Shown: piece after piece, positions 8,768 to 17,639 of the stretch
Layout of the letters: every line of letters starts with the position of its first letter
How positions within the stretch are numbered: the stretch's first letter is position 1
Assembly (NCBI RefSeq): GCF_026319365.1
Contig: NZ_JAPDMS010000005.1
Location: 158,178 to 222,177, forward strand
DNA from: Methylophaga sp. OBS1
Lineage (GTDB): Bacteria; Pseudomonadota; Gammaproteobacteria; Nitrosococcales; Methylophagaceae
Length of the DNA stretch: 64,000 nucleotides
Direction of reading: 5' to 3'
Program-made: the position numbers and the translations under genes
Notes under the pieces: model-generated
Database searches by the model: none
What the model was told of the DNA's origin: nothing
The model's input: only the letters and a program-made list of their open reading frames with translations

Positions 8768-9834
8768 ACGAAAATTTCTTTAAAGCTCACCGGCTCTCCC
8801 GAGCGCGATGTGTCATAGCCGGAATAGCCAGCGAGATTGTGATGAAAAGCTTCGCTCTTGAGCAGGGAAATAATTTCAGTCACCCGCTCATCCTCGATCA
8901 GATGATTCGGCACCGCCAGACAATAGTGCTCCCACACAAGGGGAATGAATTCGAGGTTGAATTTGTCGGCCATCGGCGCAATGCCGAAACCGACATCGGC
9001 GGCGCCACTGGCCACCATCGCCGCGACCGCCATATGGGTGAACTCTTCATGCAGGTAACCTCTAATCCGGCTGGCCGGGACGTCATGGACCTGTAGTAGT
9101 TGATCAAATAACAGACGGGTTCCGGAGTCAGCCTGGCGATTGATGAAAGTCAATTTGCCATCAGCCAGGGAATGGATATCCTTGACCTGTTTCGGGTTGC
9201 CGCCCGCGACCATCAGGCCCTGATTGCGTTTCACCACGTAAATCAACTGATGCGCGTCTTCGTTCAAAATCTCCAGATAATCCTGTTTGACCTGATGCCC
9301 CAGTTCACCTACCGGGATATGAAAGCCGGCGATGTGGCAGTCACCGTTACGCAGCGCGCGCAAACTTTCCAGACTGCCATGAAAGTGCAGATCCAACTGG
9401 AAATCGGACTGTTGATTGATCAGGTCCCGCAAGGCCCCGACTGCAAGACCATGGCTGGCAAAAATATTAAACCCTTCAGCATGGTTGCGATTCAAAATGG
9501 CTTCAAACTCGCGTTTGAACTGAGTGGAGAAGTTATCCAGCTCCGGAGAAAAAGAAGCGGAGAGATGACGGTTACCATGCATCAGTTTTTCACCGGCCGG
9601 TGCCAGTTTGGCGCCGCGACCCCGCTCCAGAATGACCAGGGGATGACCAAGCAGGGATTCCCATTTATTCACCAGTCCCCATGCAAACCGATAGGACACA
9701 CCCAGGCGGTCGGTCGCTTTTTTAAGCGAGCCTTCAGACTGCACCGCTTCCAGTAACTGAAACAGAATCGTATCAAGGTCATGGTTTTCACCATGTCGGC
9801 TCATTTGCCAGTGAAAGTTAATTTTGATATCCAT
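8764..9834 (-). CDS. LysR/ModE-type HTH fused to a periplasmic-binding-protein-like domain
   Basis: 356 residues. Residues about 20-85 form a winged HTH of the ModE/LysR N-terminal kind ([20 protein letters not shown]). Residues about 120-340 resemble the PBP-like sensor domain found in molybdate- and tungstate-linked regulators ([44 protein letters not shown]). It is likely a one-component regulator sensing an oxyanion or a Mo-related ligand. Its position between moaC and the porin-tupA genes supports a role in Mo/W homeostasis (inference). It diverges from the porin gene across 124 bp of AT-rich DNA. Confidence 0.85.
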   Translation of the reverse strand: MDIKINFHWQMSRHGENHDLDTILFQLLEAVQSEGSLKKATDRLGVSYRFAWGLVNKWESLLGHPLVILERGRGAKLAPAGEKLMHGNRHLSASFSPELDNFSTQFKREFEAILNRNHAEGFNIFASHGLAVGALRDLINQQSDFQLDLHFHGSLESLRALRNGDCHIAGFHIPVGELGHQVKQDYLEILNEDAHQLIYVVKRNQGLMVAGGNPKQVKDIHSLADGKLTFINRQADSGTRLLFDQLLQVHDVPASRIRGYLHEEFTHMAVAAMVASGAADVGFGIAPMADKFNLEFIPLVWEHYCLAVPNHLIEDERVTEIISLLKSEAFHHNLAGYSGYDTSRSGEPVSFKEIFV

Positions 9835-9925
9835 ATTTATGTTGTATAGTTCATATTTAAATGCTTGATAACTTTGATTGTACTCAAGTATTCAGTCTTT
9901 ATATATGTATATTAAGGCATATTAA
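9832..9925. promoter_or_regulatory. Candidate operator region between regulator and porin
   Basis: AT-rich divergent promoter region. CATATTTA occurs at 9832-9839 and again at 9852-9859, exactly 20 bp apart (two helical turns), and a related CATATTA lies at 9919-9925. The spacing fits two same-face protein contacts. No match to the E. coli ModE palindrome was found by eye. Confidence 0.35.
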
Positions 9926-9958
9926 TACGACAGTTTTATTACGCTTAGGGAGAAAAAG

Positions 9959-11293
9959 ATGAAATTGAAAACCACAATGCTGCTTGCGGGACTCACCCTG
10001 ACCACTGCGATGCCCGCTTATGCCGGTTCTGAAATCGAAACACTGATCACGATGCTGCATCAGAATGGTACGGTCAGTGATGCGCAATATAAGCGACTGA
10101 TGGCAGAGCTGAAACAGAACCAGGTTCAGGCAGCCGAAGAAAAAGCCGAAGTCGAAGAAAAACTGGCCGAGGCGACCAAGCCATCCGATGTGGAAGTCAC
10201 CACCAACGGCGGTCTCAAGGTCAAAAGCCGCGACGGCAAATTTGAAACCAGGCTCGGTGGCCGTCTTCAGGCTGATGCCGCTGCCTATGGCGGCGAACCC
10301 GACTTGGGCGATGGCACCGAGATCCGTCGTGCTCGACTTTATTTACAGGGCACCATGTATTACGACTGGGGCTATAAATTGCAGTATGACTTCGTTGACG
10401 ATGGCGCCAGCGGCATTAAGGATGCTTATCTGAGTTATAACGGTTTTGATAATCTGGAAATCAAAGCCGGTAATTTCAAAGACCCTTTCAGTTTGCAGGA
10501 ACAGACCAGTTCCAAGTACACCACTTTTAGCGAGCGGGGGTTGCCATCAGCCTTTGCTCCCGGCCGTCACATGGGCGTTATGGCAACAACGAATCATCAG
10601 AACTGGACGCTGGCAGGGGGCTTGTTCGGGGATAAAGTCAATAGCGAGGGTGGTGCCGATGATGAAGGTTGGGGTGCTGGAACCCGGTTCACATGGGCAC
10701 CCGTTAATAATAAAACCGAGGTGGTACACCTGGGGCTGGGGCTGAATTATCGTGAAACGGGTGGTGTGAACTCAGCGCGTTTCCGTCAGCAGCCTGAAAC
10801 ACATGTTGCCGGCATCAATATTGTTGATACCGGAACCATTGCGATGATTGATGATTTCCTCAAAGTGGGCGCTGAGATTGCCACTGTGCAGGGGCCTTTC
10901 TCAGCGCAGGCCGAATATATCACCACTTCTGTCAACCGTGGCAGTGGCAGTGATTTGGATTTTGACGGCTGGTATGCCCAGGCAGGTTACTTCCTGACCG
11001 GTGAGTCACGTAATTACAAGAACGGCAAATTCGGTGGCATTACTCCCAAAGCTAACGTAGGAGAGGGAGGTATCGGTGCCTGGGAAGTCGCGCTGCGCTT
11101 CAGTACAGTGGATCTGAGTGATGCGGATATTGACGGTGGTGAAGCGGATTCGATGACGCTGGGTATGAACTGGTATCCAACGCCGACCCTGCGCTTTACC
11201 GCCAACTATGTCAATGTGCTGGATGTGAATGGAGGCGCCAATGATGGTGACGAGCCAAGCGTATTCCAGTTACGCAGTCAGTGGGCCTTTTAG
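9959..11293 (+). CDS. OprO/OprP-type outer-membrane porin
   Basis: 444 residues. A signal peptide ends near PAYA (residue about 21). A short coiled-coil segment follows (about residues 25-75, rich in Glu/Lys/Ala), then a beta-barrel of the phosphate-selective porin O/P family (RLGGRLQADAAAYGG, RRARLYLQGTMYYDW, AGNFKDPFSLQEQTSS), ending in an aromatic C-terminal residue (QWAF), as outer-membrane barrels require. AGGGAG precedes the ATG. The family passes oxyanions such as phosphate. Beside a TupA-like protein and a Mo-type regulator, molybdate or tungstate is a plausible substrate (inference). Confidence 0.88.
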   Translation: MKLKTTMLLAGLTLTTAMPAYAGSEIETLITMLHQNGTVSDAQYKRLMAELKQNQVQAAEEKAEVEEKLAEATKPSDVEVTTNGGLKVKSRDGKFETRLGGRLQADAAAYGGEPDLGDGTEIRRARLYLQGTMYYDWGYKLQYDFVDDGASGIKDAYLSYNGFDNLEIKAGNFKDPFSLQEQTSSKYTTFSERGLPSAFAPGRHMGVMATTNHQNWTLAGGLFGDKVNSEGGADDEGWGAGTRFTWAPVNNKTEVVHLGLGLNYRETGGVNSARFRQQPETHVAGINIVDTGTIAMIDDFLKVGAEIATVQGPFSAQAEYITTSVNRGSGSDLDFDGWYAQAGYFLTGESRNYKNGKFGGITPKANVGEGGIGAWEVALRFSTVDLSDADIDGGEADSMTLGMNWYPTPTLRFTANYVNVLDVNGGANDGDEPSVFQLRSQWAF

Positions 11294-11364
11294 TCATTTT
11301 TACGTCATGATTTTCAGTTAATTAAGAGAAGTAAATGACAGACAAATCATAACGGAGGTTGATG

Positions 11365-12171
11365 ATGATACTCAGACAATGGTTAGGCTTCACACTACTG
11401 GCAATACTTAGCACTTCAGCGATGGCCGTAGATCACCTGAAGATGTCGACCACGACCAGTACTGATAACTCGGGCTTACTTGCCGTGTTGAACCCGGCGT
11501 TTGAAAAGCAACACAACGCCCAGGTGGATGTCATTGCCGTGGGTACCGGTAAAGCCCTTAAAATCGGCAGCAATGGCGATGTCGATATCGTCTTTGTGCA
11601 TGCGCCACAGGCCGAGCTCAGCTATGTACAGGCGGGTGATTTTATCGATCGCACGGCGGTGATGCATAATGACTTTGTGATCGTGGGCCCGGCATCTGAT
11701 CCAGCGAATATTGCCGCGGCAGAAAACGCGGCCGGCGCCTTTATTCGCATTGCCCAGGCTCAGGCTGATTTTGTATCACGCGGTGATGACTCAGGCACCC
11801 ATAAAAAAGAGAAAGCTTTGTGGGATAACGCGGGACTTGCGCCCTCAGGCAAATGGTATATTGCTGCGGGTCAGGGAATGGGCGCGGTGCTGAAAATGGC
11901 TGACGAGAAAGGCGCCTATGCGTTGGCTGATCGCGGTACCCAAATTGCCTACGCCGACAAGATGAATCTCAAAGTGTTATTCGAGGGCGATGAGGTGATG
12001 TTTAACCCCTATCACATTATGGCTGTGAACCCGGAGAAACATGATCACGTGAATTATGAGTTGGCAAAAAAATATATTGATTTCGTCGCTGGCCCTGAGG
12101 GGCAGAAAATTATTCGTGACTTTCGTATAAAAGGACAGCAATTGTTCCATCCTGATGCAATCAGCGAATGA
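11365..12171 (+). CDS. TupA-like tungstate/oxyanion-binding periplasmic protein
   Basis: About 268 residues with a signal peptide (SAMA before VDHLKM). The STTTSTDNSGLL motif at the start of the mature protein and DDSGTHKKEKALWD near residue 150 are characteristic of TupA/WtpA-related ABC binding proteins that bind tungstate or molybdate through Ser/Thr hydroxyls. GGAGG lies 6 nt before the chosen ATG. It follows the porin closely. No permease or ATPase gene is adjacent, which is unusual: they must lie elsewhere, or the protein acts otherwise. Confidence 0.88.
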   Translation: MILRQWLGFTLLAILSTSAMAVDHLKMSTTTSTDNSGLLAVLNPAFEKQHNAQVDVIAVGTGKALKIGSNGDVDIVFVHAPQAELSYVQAGDFIDRTAVMHNDFVIVGPASDPANIAAAENAAGAFIRIAQAQADFVSRGDDSGTHKKEKALWDNAGLAPSGKWYIAAGQGMGAVLKMADEKGAYALADRGTQIAYADKMNLKVLFEGDEVMFNPYHIMAVNPEKHDHVNYELAKKYIDFVAGPEGQKIIRDFRIKGQQLFHPDAISE

Positions 12172-12180
12172 TTAAACAGG

Positions 12181-12213
12181 AAACGGGCTGCCTGTCAGGG
12201 CAGCCCGTTTTCA
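12181..12213 (+). terminator. Terminator of porin-tupA unit
   Basis: 12-bp perfect stem AAACGGGCTGCC / GGCAGCCCGTTT (12181-12192 and 12199-12210) with a TTTT tail, directly after the tupA-like stop codon. Usable from both sides, so it may also serve the convergent cytochrome gene. Confidence 0.9.
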
Positions 12214-12612
12214 TTACTTGGCTTTTTTGGGTTTGACTTCGCCGATGGCGCCATCAGCCCGGGCTTTGAGATAACGATAGAGCTGTTCACGGCCTTCCAT
12301 GACCTGGGGGTTCGAGCCCCATGCGGGCATGCTGCCGATCTGGCCGGTTTTGCCGTTTTCCACAACATCAAAAAATTCCTGCTTACTGATGACGGTCAGA
12401 CTCTCTGCCAGGTTGGGACCTACCATGCCCTGACCATAGGTGCCGTGACAGCGGGCACACCAGTTACGGTAAAGCTTGAAACCTTGATAAGTTTCAGCGT
12501 CCAGCTCATGGCCATTGGTGACTGTGTAAGCTGGCTCTTCAGCAGTCGCTGCGAAAGGCAGCATGAAGAGAGCGGCTATCGCAGCGGCTTTCAAACCTTT
12601 ATTTGTAGACAT
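12214..12612 (-). CDS. Monohaem c-type cytochrome
   Basis: 132 residues. Signal peptide (residues 1 to about 24, ending ATAEE) and one haem site CARCH near residue 52. GMVGPNLAESL follows, and GSMPAWGSN carries the likely axial Met. The arrangement resembles small cytochromes that accept electrons from PQQ alcohol dehydrogenases (the wording of motifs such as YLKARADGAIG is familiar from those clusters), so it could be an electron acceptor for the XoxF enzymes about 44 kb away. That link is inference. The start at 12612 is preceded by GGAGAAAA; an upstream in-frame start would disturb the signal peptide. Confidence 0.82.
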   Translation of the reverse strand: MSTNKGLKAAAIAALFMLPFAATAEEPAYTVTNGHELDAETYQGFKLYRNWCARCHGTYGQGMVGPNLAESLTVISKQEFFDVVENGKTGQIGSMPAWGSNPQVMEGREQLYRYLKARADGAIGEVKPKKAK

Positions 12613-12762
12613 CGTTTTTCTCCATCTAATCTGAACTTTGAGGCTGGATGCGTATGCCAGCACTTCATGATTCAATATTAGGGAGAAAATCCCTGATTGA
12701 AATGGGTGATTTGCCTATCAGGTGGGGCAAATGACCCAATTTAAGTAAATTCTAATAAATCC

Positions 12763-13827
12763 TCAACCCTGACTCATCAAGGCTCTCAGGTCGATAATGG
12801 CGGCATTGGCACGGGAAATATAAGAAGCCATCACCAGTGAATGATTGGCAAACAGCCCGAAGCCACTGCCGTTAAGAATGATCGGGCTCCAAACGGTGGC
12901 CTGTGTCGCTTCCAGCTCACGAATAATCTGACGCAGGCTGACCAGGGCGTTTTTCTTTCTCAAAATATCAGCAAAGTCGTGCTCCACAGCTTTTAACAGG
13001 TGGACCAGTGCATAAGTGGTGCCGCGGGCTTCGTAGAAAACATCATCAATTTCATACCAAGGGGTTTTGCTGACAATCTCATCGGCTGTCGGCGTCGATT
13101 GCATGGCATCCGGCTCACCAGCAAGATCGGTATTGACCCTGACTTGCCCGACGCTGGCGCTTAAGCGCTGTGACAGACTGCCCAATCGTTTTTCAACAAT
13201 GGCCAGCCAGGCAGCCAGGTTGTCTGCCCGGGCGAAGAACTGGGCTTCATCATTGCCAGTGCTGCCCAAGCGGGCACGATAAGATTGCAGCGCTTTGATA
13301 CCGGTGCGGTATTCACGTTCACTGGGCGGAAACAGCCAGGACTCAGAGTTGAAATTGAACTGCGGTTCAGCCTCGGCCAAATCCGGATCTTCCAGTGATT
13401 GCGACTGGCTGCGGCTGATGTCATTGCGCATGGCACGGGTGAAGTCCCGAATCTGCACCAACACACCGAACTCCCAGTTGGGAATATTGTCCATCCACAC
13501 GGATGGCGGCATCACGTCGTTTGAGAGGTAGCCTCCCGGTTTATCCAATAGGGTCTGGGCGAGTTCGATGGCGGTTTCGGTTGAGGTGTAACCGGTCACC
13601 ATGGCCTGTTGTTCCAGTTTGGCTGTCTGACGGGCGTGCTCAACCGGTTCAAACGTCGCTGGCGCCATGTTCCACCAGAACATCAGCAGCAACATCAGTA
13701 TAGCGAAGGTGCCAATAACCACACTGCCAGCTTTGATGATTTGTATGCGAGTCGTGTTATCAGCGAAGCTGTCGCTGACAGTCCAGCCGAAATCACGAAA
13801 TTTTTGGGTCAAGCTTTTCAGGGCCAT
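12763..13827 (-). CDS. DUF2333 family inner-membrane-anchored protein
   Basis: 354 residues. One membrane helix near residues 32-52 (VVIGTFAILMLLLMFWW), then a largely helical, presumably periplasmic domain. The stretch DKPGGYLSNDVMPPSVWMDNIPNWEFGVL near residue 93 and the C-terminal SGFGLFANHSLVMASYISRANAAIIDLR are what I know from the proteobacterial DUF2333 family. Function unknown. It stands alone, diverging from the ABC operon. Confidence 0.85.
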   Translation of the reverse strand: MALKSLTQKFRDFGWTVSDSFADNTTRIQIIKAGSVVIGTFAILMLLLMFWWNMAPATFEPVEHARQTAKLEQQAMVTGYTSTETAIELAQTLLDKPGGYLSNDVMPPSVWMDNIPNWEFGVLVQIRDFTRAMRNDISRSQSQSLEDPDLAEAEPQFNFNSESWLFPPSEREYRTGIKALQSYRARLGSTGNDEAQFFARADNLAAWLAIVEKRLGSLSQRLSASVGQVRVNTDLAGEPDAMQSTPTADEIVSKTPWYEIDDVFYEARGTTYALVHLLKAVEHDFADILRKKNALVSLRQIIRELEATQATVWSPIILNGSGFGLFANHSLVMASYISRANAAIIDLRALMSQG

Positions 13828-13985
13828 AGCGCACTCTTTTTGATGTAGTCCGGATTAGCTTATGCGTTAGATACTTGTAAAACAATGGGGAGTTGTCAGA
13901 CAGAATTCAAACTTGACTTCATTTGACAGACACCAGAATATGACGAGTTTGCAAAAATGATTAGGAAGCGGGGGACGCTTTAACT

Positions 13986-14936
13986 ATGACGTTGAGAATC
14001 GAGATCGATGATCTGGCCAAACACTTTGGCGCGATTAAAGCCGTTGATGGCGTGTCATTTTCCGTCAGCAAAGGCGAAGTACTCGGGTTTCTCGGACCAA
14101 ATGGCGCCGGCAAATCCACCACCATGAAAATGATTACCGGCTTTCTGGCACCGACCAGAGGCACGGTCCGGGTCTGTGGTTACGATGTGTTGAAAGACCC
14201 GATATCAGTCAAAGCGCATCTGGGCTATCTGCCTGAGGGAGCGCCCGCTTACGCGGATATGACGCCGGACAGTTTTCTGCATTTTATTGCCGAAATCCGG
14301 GGTCTCAAGGGTTCTGACAAAAAACGTGCAGTCGGGCTGGCTGCAGAACGCGCCCGTATTACCAATGTGATGTTTCAGCCCATTGAAACGCTTTCCAAAG
14401 GCTACAAACGCCGTGTTGGTCTGGCGCAATCCATTCTGCACAACCCGCCGGTTCTGATCCTCGATGAACCGACCGATGGTCTCGATCCCAACCAGAAACA
14501 CGAAGTCCGTACGCTGATTAACGAAATGGCCGAAGACAAGGCTATCATCATCTCAACCCATATTCTTGAAGAAGTACACGCGCTGTGTAACCGCAATGTG
14601 GTCATTGCCAACGGCAAGATCAAGTTCGACGGCACGCCACAGGAACTGGAGTCCAAATCACGCTACTACAACGCTGTTTGCGTCAATGTAGCGAATATCG
14701 AGCAGCAGGCTTTTGAAAACTTCCTCAGTTCTCTGGAGTTTGTCGCCAATGTGGAAAAACTGAGCGGCGAAGCGGGTTTCCGGGTCTATCCACAGCATGG
14801 CCGCCAGATCACGGCTGAGTTGTCGGAAAAAATCCGTGGCAATGGCTGGGATATTGACGCCCTGCATGCCGAGCATGGCCGTCTGGATGAAGTTTTCCGC
14901 AGTATTACCCTGCCCAACGCGGAGTCAATCAAATAA
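13986..14936 (+). CDS. ABC transporter ATP-binding protein (GldA-like)
   Basis: 316 residues. Walker A GPNGAGKST near residue 37, signature LSKGYKRR near residue 135 and Walker B VLILDEPTDGLDP near residue 155, with a C-terminal extension beyond the usual ABC core. First gene of a four-gene operon (ATPase, permease, GldG-type protein, DUF4340 protein). Related Gld-type transporters in non-gliding proteobacteria have no proven substrate. The stop codon overlaps the permease start. Confidence 0.92.
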   Translation: MTLRIEIDDLAKHFGAIKAVDGVSFSVSKGEVLGFLGPNGAGKSTTMKMITGFLAPTRGTVRVCGYDVLKDPISVKAHLGYLPEGAPAYADMTPDSFLHFIAEIRGLKGSDKKRAVGLAAERARITNVMFQPIETLSKGYKRRVGLAQSILHNPPVLILDEPTDGLDPNQKHEVRTLINEMAEDKAIIISTHILEEVHALCNRNVVIANGKIKFDGTPQELESKSRYYNAVCVNVANIEQQAFENFLSSLEFVANVEKLSGEAGFRVYPQHGRQITAELSEKIRGNGWDIDALHAEHGRLDEVFRSITLPNAESIK

Positions 14937-15676
14937 TGAATATGCAAAATATCTGGTTCATTATGAAGCGTGAGTTCAACGGCTACTTCGCGACGCCGGT
15001 GGCTTACGTTTTCATTATTATCTTCCTGTTACTGACCGGTTTTTCGACCTTTTATGTCGGTAACTTTTTCGAACGCGGCGAAGCCGATCTCTATCCCTTC
15101 TTTTCACTGCACCCCTGGCTTTATATCCTCTTGATACCGGCAATTTCTATGCGTCTCTGGGCCGAAGAACGCAAAAGCGGTTCTATCGAACTGTTGATGA
15201 CATTGCCGGTATCGGTATTCGAAGCCGTGCTGGGTAAGTTCTTTGCGGCCTGGGCCTTTACCGGTCTGGCTTTACTGCTGAATTTCCCGCTCTGGATTAC
15301 GGTGAATTACCTGGGTGATCCGGATAACGGGGTGATTGTTGCCAGCTTCCTCGGCAGTCTGTTGATGGCCGGTGGCTTTCTCGCTATTGGTTCCTGTATC
15401 TCTGCGATTACCAAGAACCAGGTGATTGCCTTTGTCATTAGTCTGGTCATCAGCCTGATATTCGTGCTGGCCGGTTTCGGTATTGTCATCGACTTCTTTG
15501 CCGGCTGGGCACCGCAGACGCTGGTGGACGTGATCAGTTCATTCAGCTTCCTGACGCATTTTGATGCCATCAGTAAAGGAGTCATAGACTTGCGTGACAT
15601 GCTCTATTTCATCTCTTTGATTGCCATCTGGCTGTTTGCCAATGCGCTGATTGTTAATGCGCGCAAGGCCGACTAG
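14936..15676 (+). CDS. ABC transporter permease (GldF-like)
   Basis: 246 residues with six predicted membrane helices. N-terminal IMKREFNGYFATPVAYVFI and the motif RLWAEERKSGSIELLMTLPV near residue 77 are typical of ABC-2 type GldF/NatB-like permeases. Overlaps the ATPase gene by 1 nt and lies 14 nt before the GldG-type gene, so it is translationally linked. Confidence 0.9.
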   Translation: MNMQNIWFIMKREFNGYFATPVAYVFIIIFLLLTGFSTFYVGNFFERGEADLYPFFSLHPWLYILLIPAISMRLWAEERKSGSIELLMTLPVSVFEAVLGKFFAAWAFTGLALLLNFPLWITVNYLGDPDNGVIVASFLGSLLMAGGFLAIGSCISAITKNQVIAFVISLVISLIFVLAGFGIVIDFFAGWAPQTLVDVISSFSFLTHFDAISKGVIDLRDMLYFISLIAIWLFANALIVNARKAD

Positions 15677-15690
15677 GAGAGAATGCAAAG

Positions 15691-17604
15691 ATGAATAAAC
15701 AACTGTTATCAACCACGGGTCTGCTTCTGGCCATTATCCTGTTTATCGCGTTCAATATCGTGGTGAACGGTAACTTCAAATCCGCCCGGGTGGATTTGAC
15801 TGAAGACAATCTTTACACCCTGTCCGAAGGTTCCATCAATGTACTGGAGTCGATGGCGGAGCCGGTGACCTTGCGTTTCTACTATACCGAGAAGACCGCG
15901 CAGGCATTGCCCAGTCTTAAAGCCTATGCTCAGCGGGTACAGGAACTGTTGCTGGAGTATCAGCGTGCCTCCAACGGTATGATTCGTCTCTACACGAGTA
16001 GTCCGCAGCCATTCTCTGATGAGGAGCAGCGCGCCAAGCAGTATGGTCTGCAGTCGGTACCGATCGAAGGTGAGCCGGATCCGCTGTATTTCGGTCTGGC
16101 CGGCACCAACCTGCTGGACGGTGTTGAAACCATTCCATTCTTCCAGCCTGAGAAGGAAGACACGCTGGAATACGACCTGACCAAGCTGATTTATAAGCTC
16201 TCCAACCAGGATCGTAAAACGGTGGGTGTCATCAGTTCACTGCAGGTCGATGGTGAGCAGTATGATCCGATGAAAGGTGAGGTGGCCTCGCCTGATGGCG
16301 CCAAACCCTGGGCAATGATGAATGAGCTGCGTGAAATGTTCGACGTCACCATGCTGCCCAAGGATATTCGCCGTATTCCTTCCAGTATCGATGTACTGGT
16401 GGTCGTGCATCCCAAGGACTTTCAGGACACCACGCTCTACGCGATTGATCAATATGTACTGGCCGGCGGTAAGCTGGTGAGCTACGTCGATCCTTACGCC
16501 GAGCTGGATGAACCGGAAAAAGATCCGGATAACCCGATGGCAGCGATGCTGGCTTCGCGCAGCTCCAATATGGATGAACTGTTTAAAGCCTGGGGCATTG
16601 AACGTGCCAGTGCCGATGTGGTCGCTGACCGTAAAACCGCGACCAAAGTCGATTTCGGTGCCAGAACCGATCACCAGCCGATTGACTATGTGTTGTGGCA
16701 GTCGCTGGATGAAAGCAATTTTAATGTCGATGAGCGGATTACCTCTGCCCTCAATCGCGTTAATGTGGCGACGCCGGGGTATTTCAAAATCCTGGAGGAT
16801 AAATCCACTGAAGTGACACCGCTGGTGTCGTCGAGCAATGAAGCGATGCTGGTCGATAAGCGTGTGGTTCAGTTCCGTAATGACCCGGTCGCCCTGCTCA
16901 CTAAATATGAGCCGGGAACCTTGAGCTATCCCTATGCAGTCCGGGTTCAGGGGGCTGTCGCCACGGCATTCCCTGACGGTGCCAAGAGCAAAACCGGTGA
17001 AATCAAGAAAATGCCGGGCCATCTGGATACTGCCAAAGGCGATATTGATGTGATCGCGGTGGCTGACGTCGATGTCCTTGATGATAGATTCTGGGTTGAG
17101 ACGCAGGATTTCTATGGCGAACAGCTGACTTTCACCACATCCAATAATATTGATTTTCTCATCAATAGCATTGAGGACCTGACCGGTAGCGAAGGGCTTA
17201 TCAGTGTGCGTTCTCGAGCAGGATTCACCCGGCCATTTCACAAGGTGATTGCGCTGCAGCGTGATGCTGAGAAGCGTTTCCGTACCAAGGAGCGCGAGCT
17301 GCAGAATAAGCTGAAAGAGACCCAGCAGCGTATTGCCCGTATGCAGGTTCAACGCAGCGGCAGCGGTGAGCAGATCCTGACACCGGAACAGCAGAAAGAA
17401 ATCGCCGAGTTCCGCTTGACGGCCAACAAGACCGAACAGCAACTGCGGGAAGTGCAGTCGAACCTGCGCAAGGATATCGACCGTCTGGATACGCAGCTGA
17501 AGTTTTTCAACATCGGTCTGGTGCCTGTTCTGGTGGCCTTGCTTGCCGTGTTTACCGGATGGATGCGTATCCGTAAACGTAACAAGGCGCGGAGCCAGCA
17601 GTAA
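15691..17604 (+). CDS. GldG-family auxiliary protein of the ABC transporter
   Basis: 637 residues. N-terminal membrane helix (residues about 7-27), a large extracytoplasmic domain (VDLTEDNLYTLSEGS near residue 33 is the family hallmark), a coiled-coil stretch about residues 520-605 (KERELQNKLKETQQRI..., REVQSNLRKDIDRLDTQ) and a C-terminal membrane helix before a basic tail. GldG-type proteins pair with GldF/GldA as an ABC complex. Role in this organism unknown. Confidence 0.88.
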   Translation: MNKQLLSTTGLLLAIILFIAFNIVVNGNFKSARVDLTEDNLYTLSEGSINVLESMAEPVTLRFYYTEKTAQALPSLKAYAQRVQELLLEYQRASNGMIRLYTSSPQPFSDEEQRAKQYGLQSVPIEGEPDPLYFGLAGTNLLDGVETIPFFQPEKEDTLEYDLTKLIYKLSNQDRKTVGVISSLQVDGEQYDPMKGEVASPDGAKPWAMMNELREMFDVTMLPKDIRRIPSSIDVLVVVHPKDFQDTTLYAIDQYVLAGGKLVSYVDPYAELDEPEKDPDNPMAAMLASRSSNMDELFKAWGIERASADVVADRKTATKVDFGARTDHQPIDYVLWQSLDESNFNVDERITSALNRVNVATPGYFKILEDKSTEVTPLVSSSNEAMLVDKRVVQFRNDPVALLTKYEPGTLSYPYAVRVQGAVATAFPDGAKSKTGEIKKMPGHLDTAKGDIDVIAVADVDVLDDRFWVETQDFYGEQLTFTTSNNIDFLINSIEDLTGSEGLISVRSRAGFTRPFHKVIALQRDAEKRFRTKERELQNKLKETQQRIARMQVQRSGSGEQILTPEQQKEIAEFRLTANKTEQQLREVQSNLRKDIDRLDTQLKFFNIGLVPVLVALLAVFTGWMRIRKRNKARSQQ

Positions 17605-17639
17605 GCGTTGAAGCTGTTAAGTCGAGAGCACAAATTAGG

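Noticed and set aside
16237..17442. 401-codon open frame on the minus strand
   Set aside because: Fully antisense to the GldG-type gene, His-rich low-quality sequence without motifs; a by-product of the codon use of the real gene.
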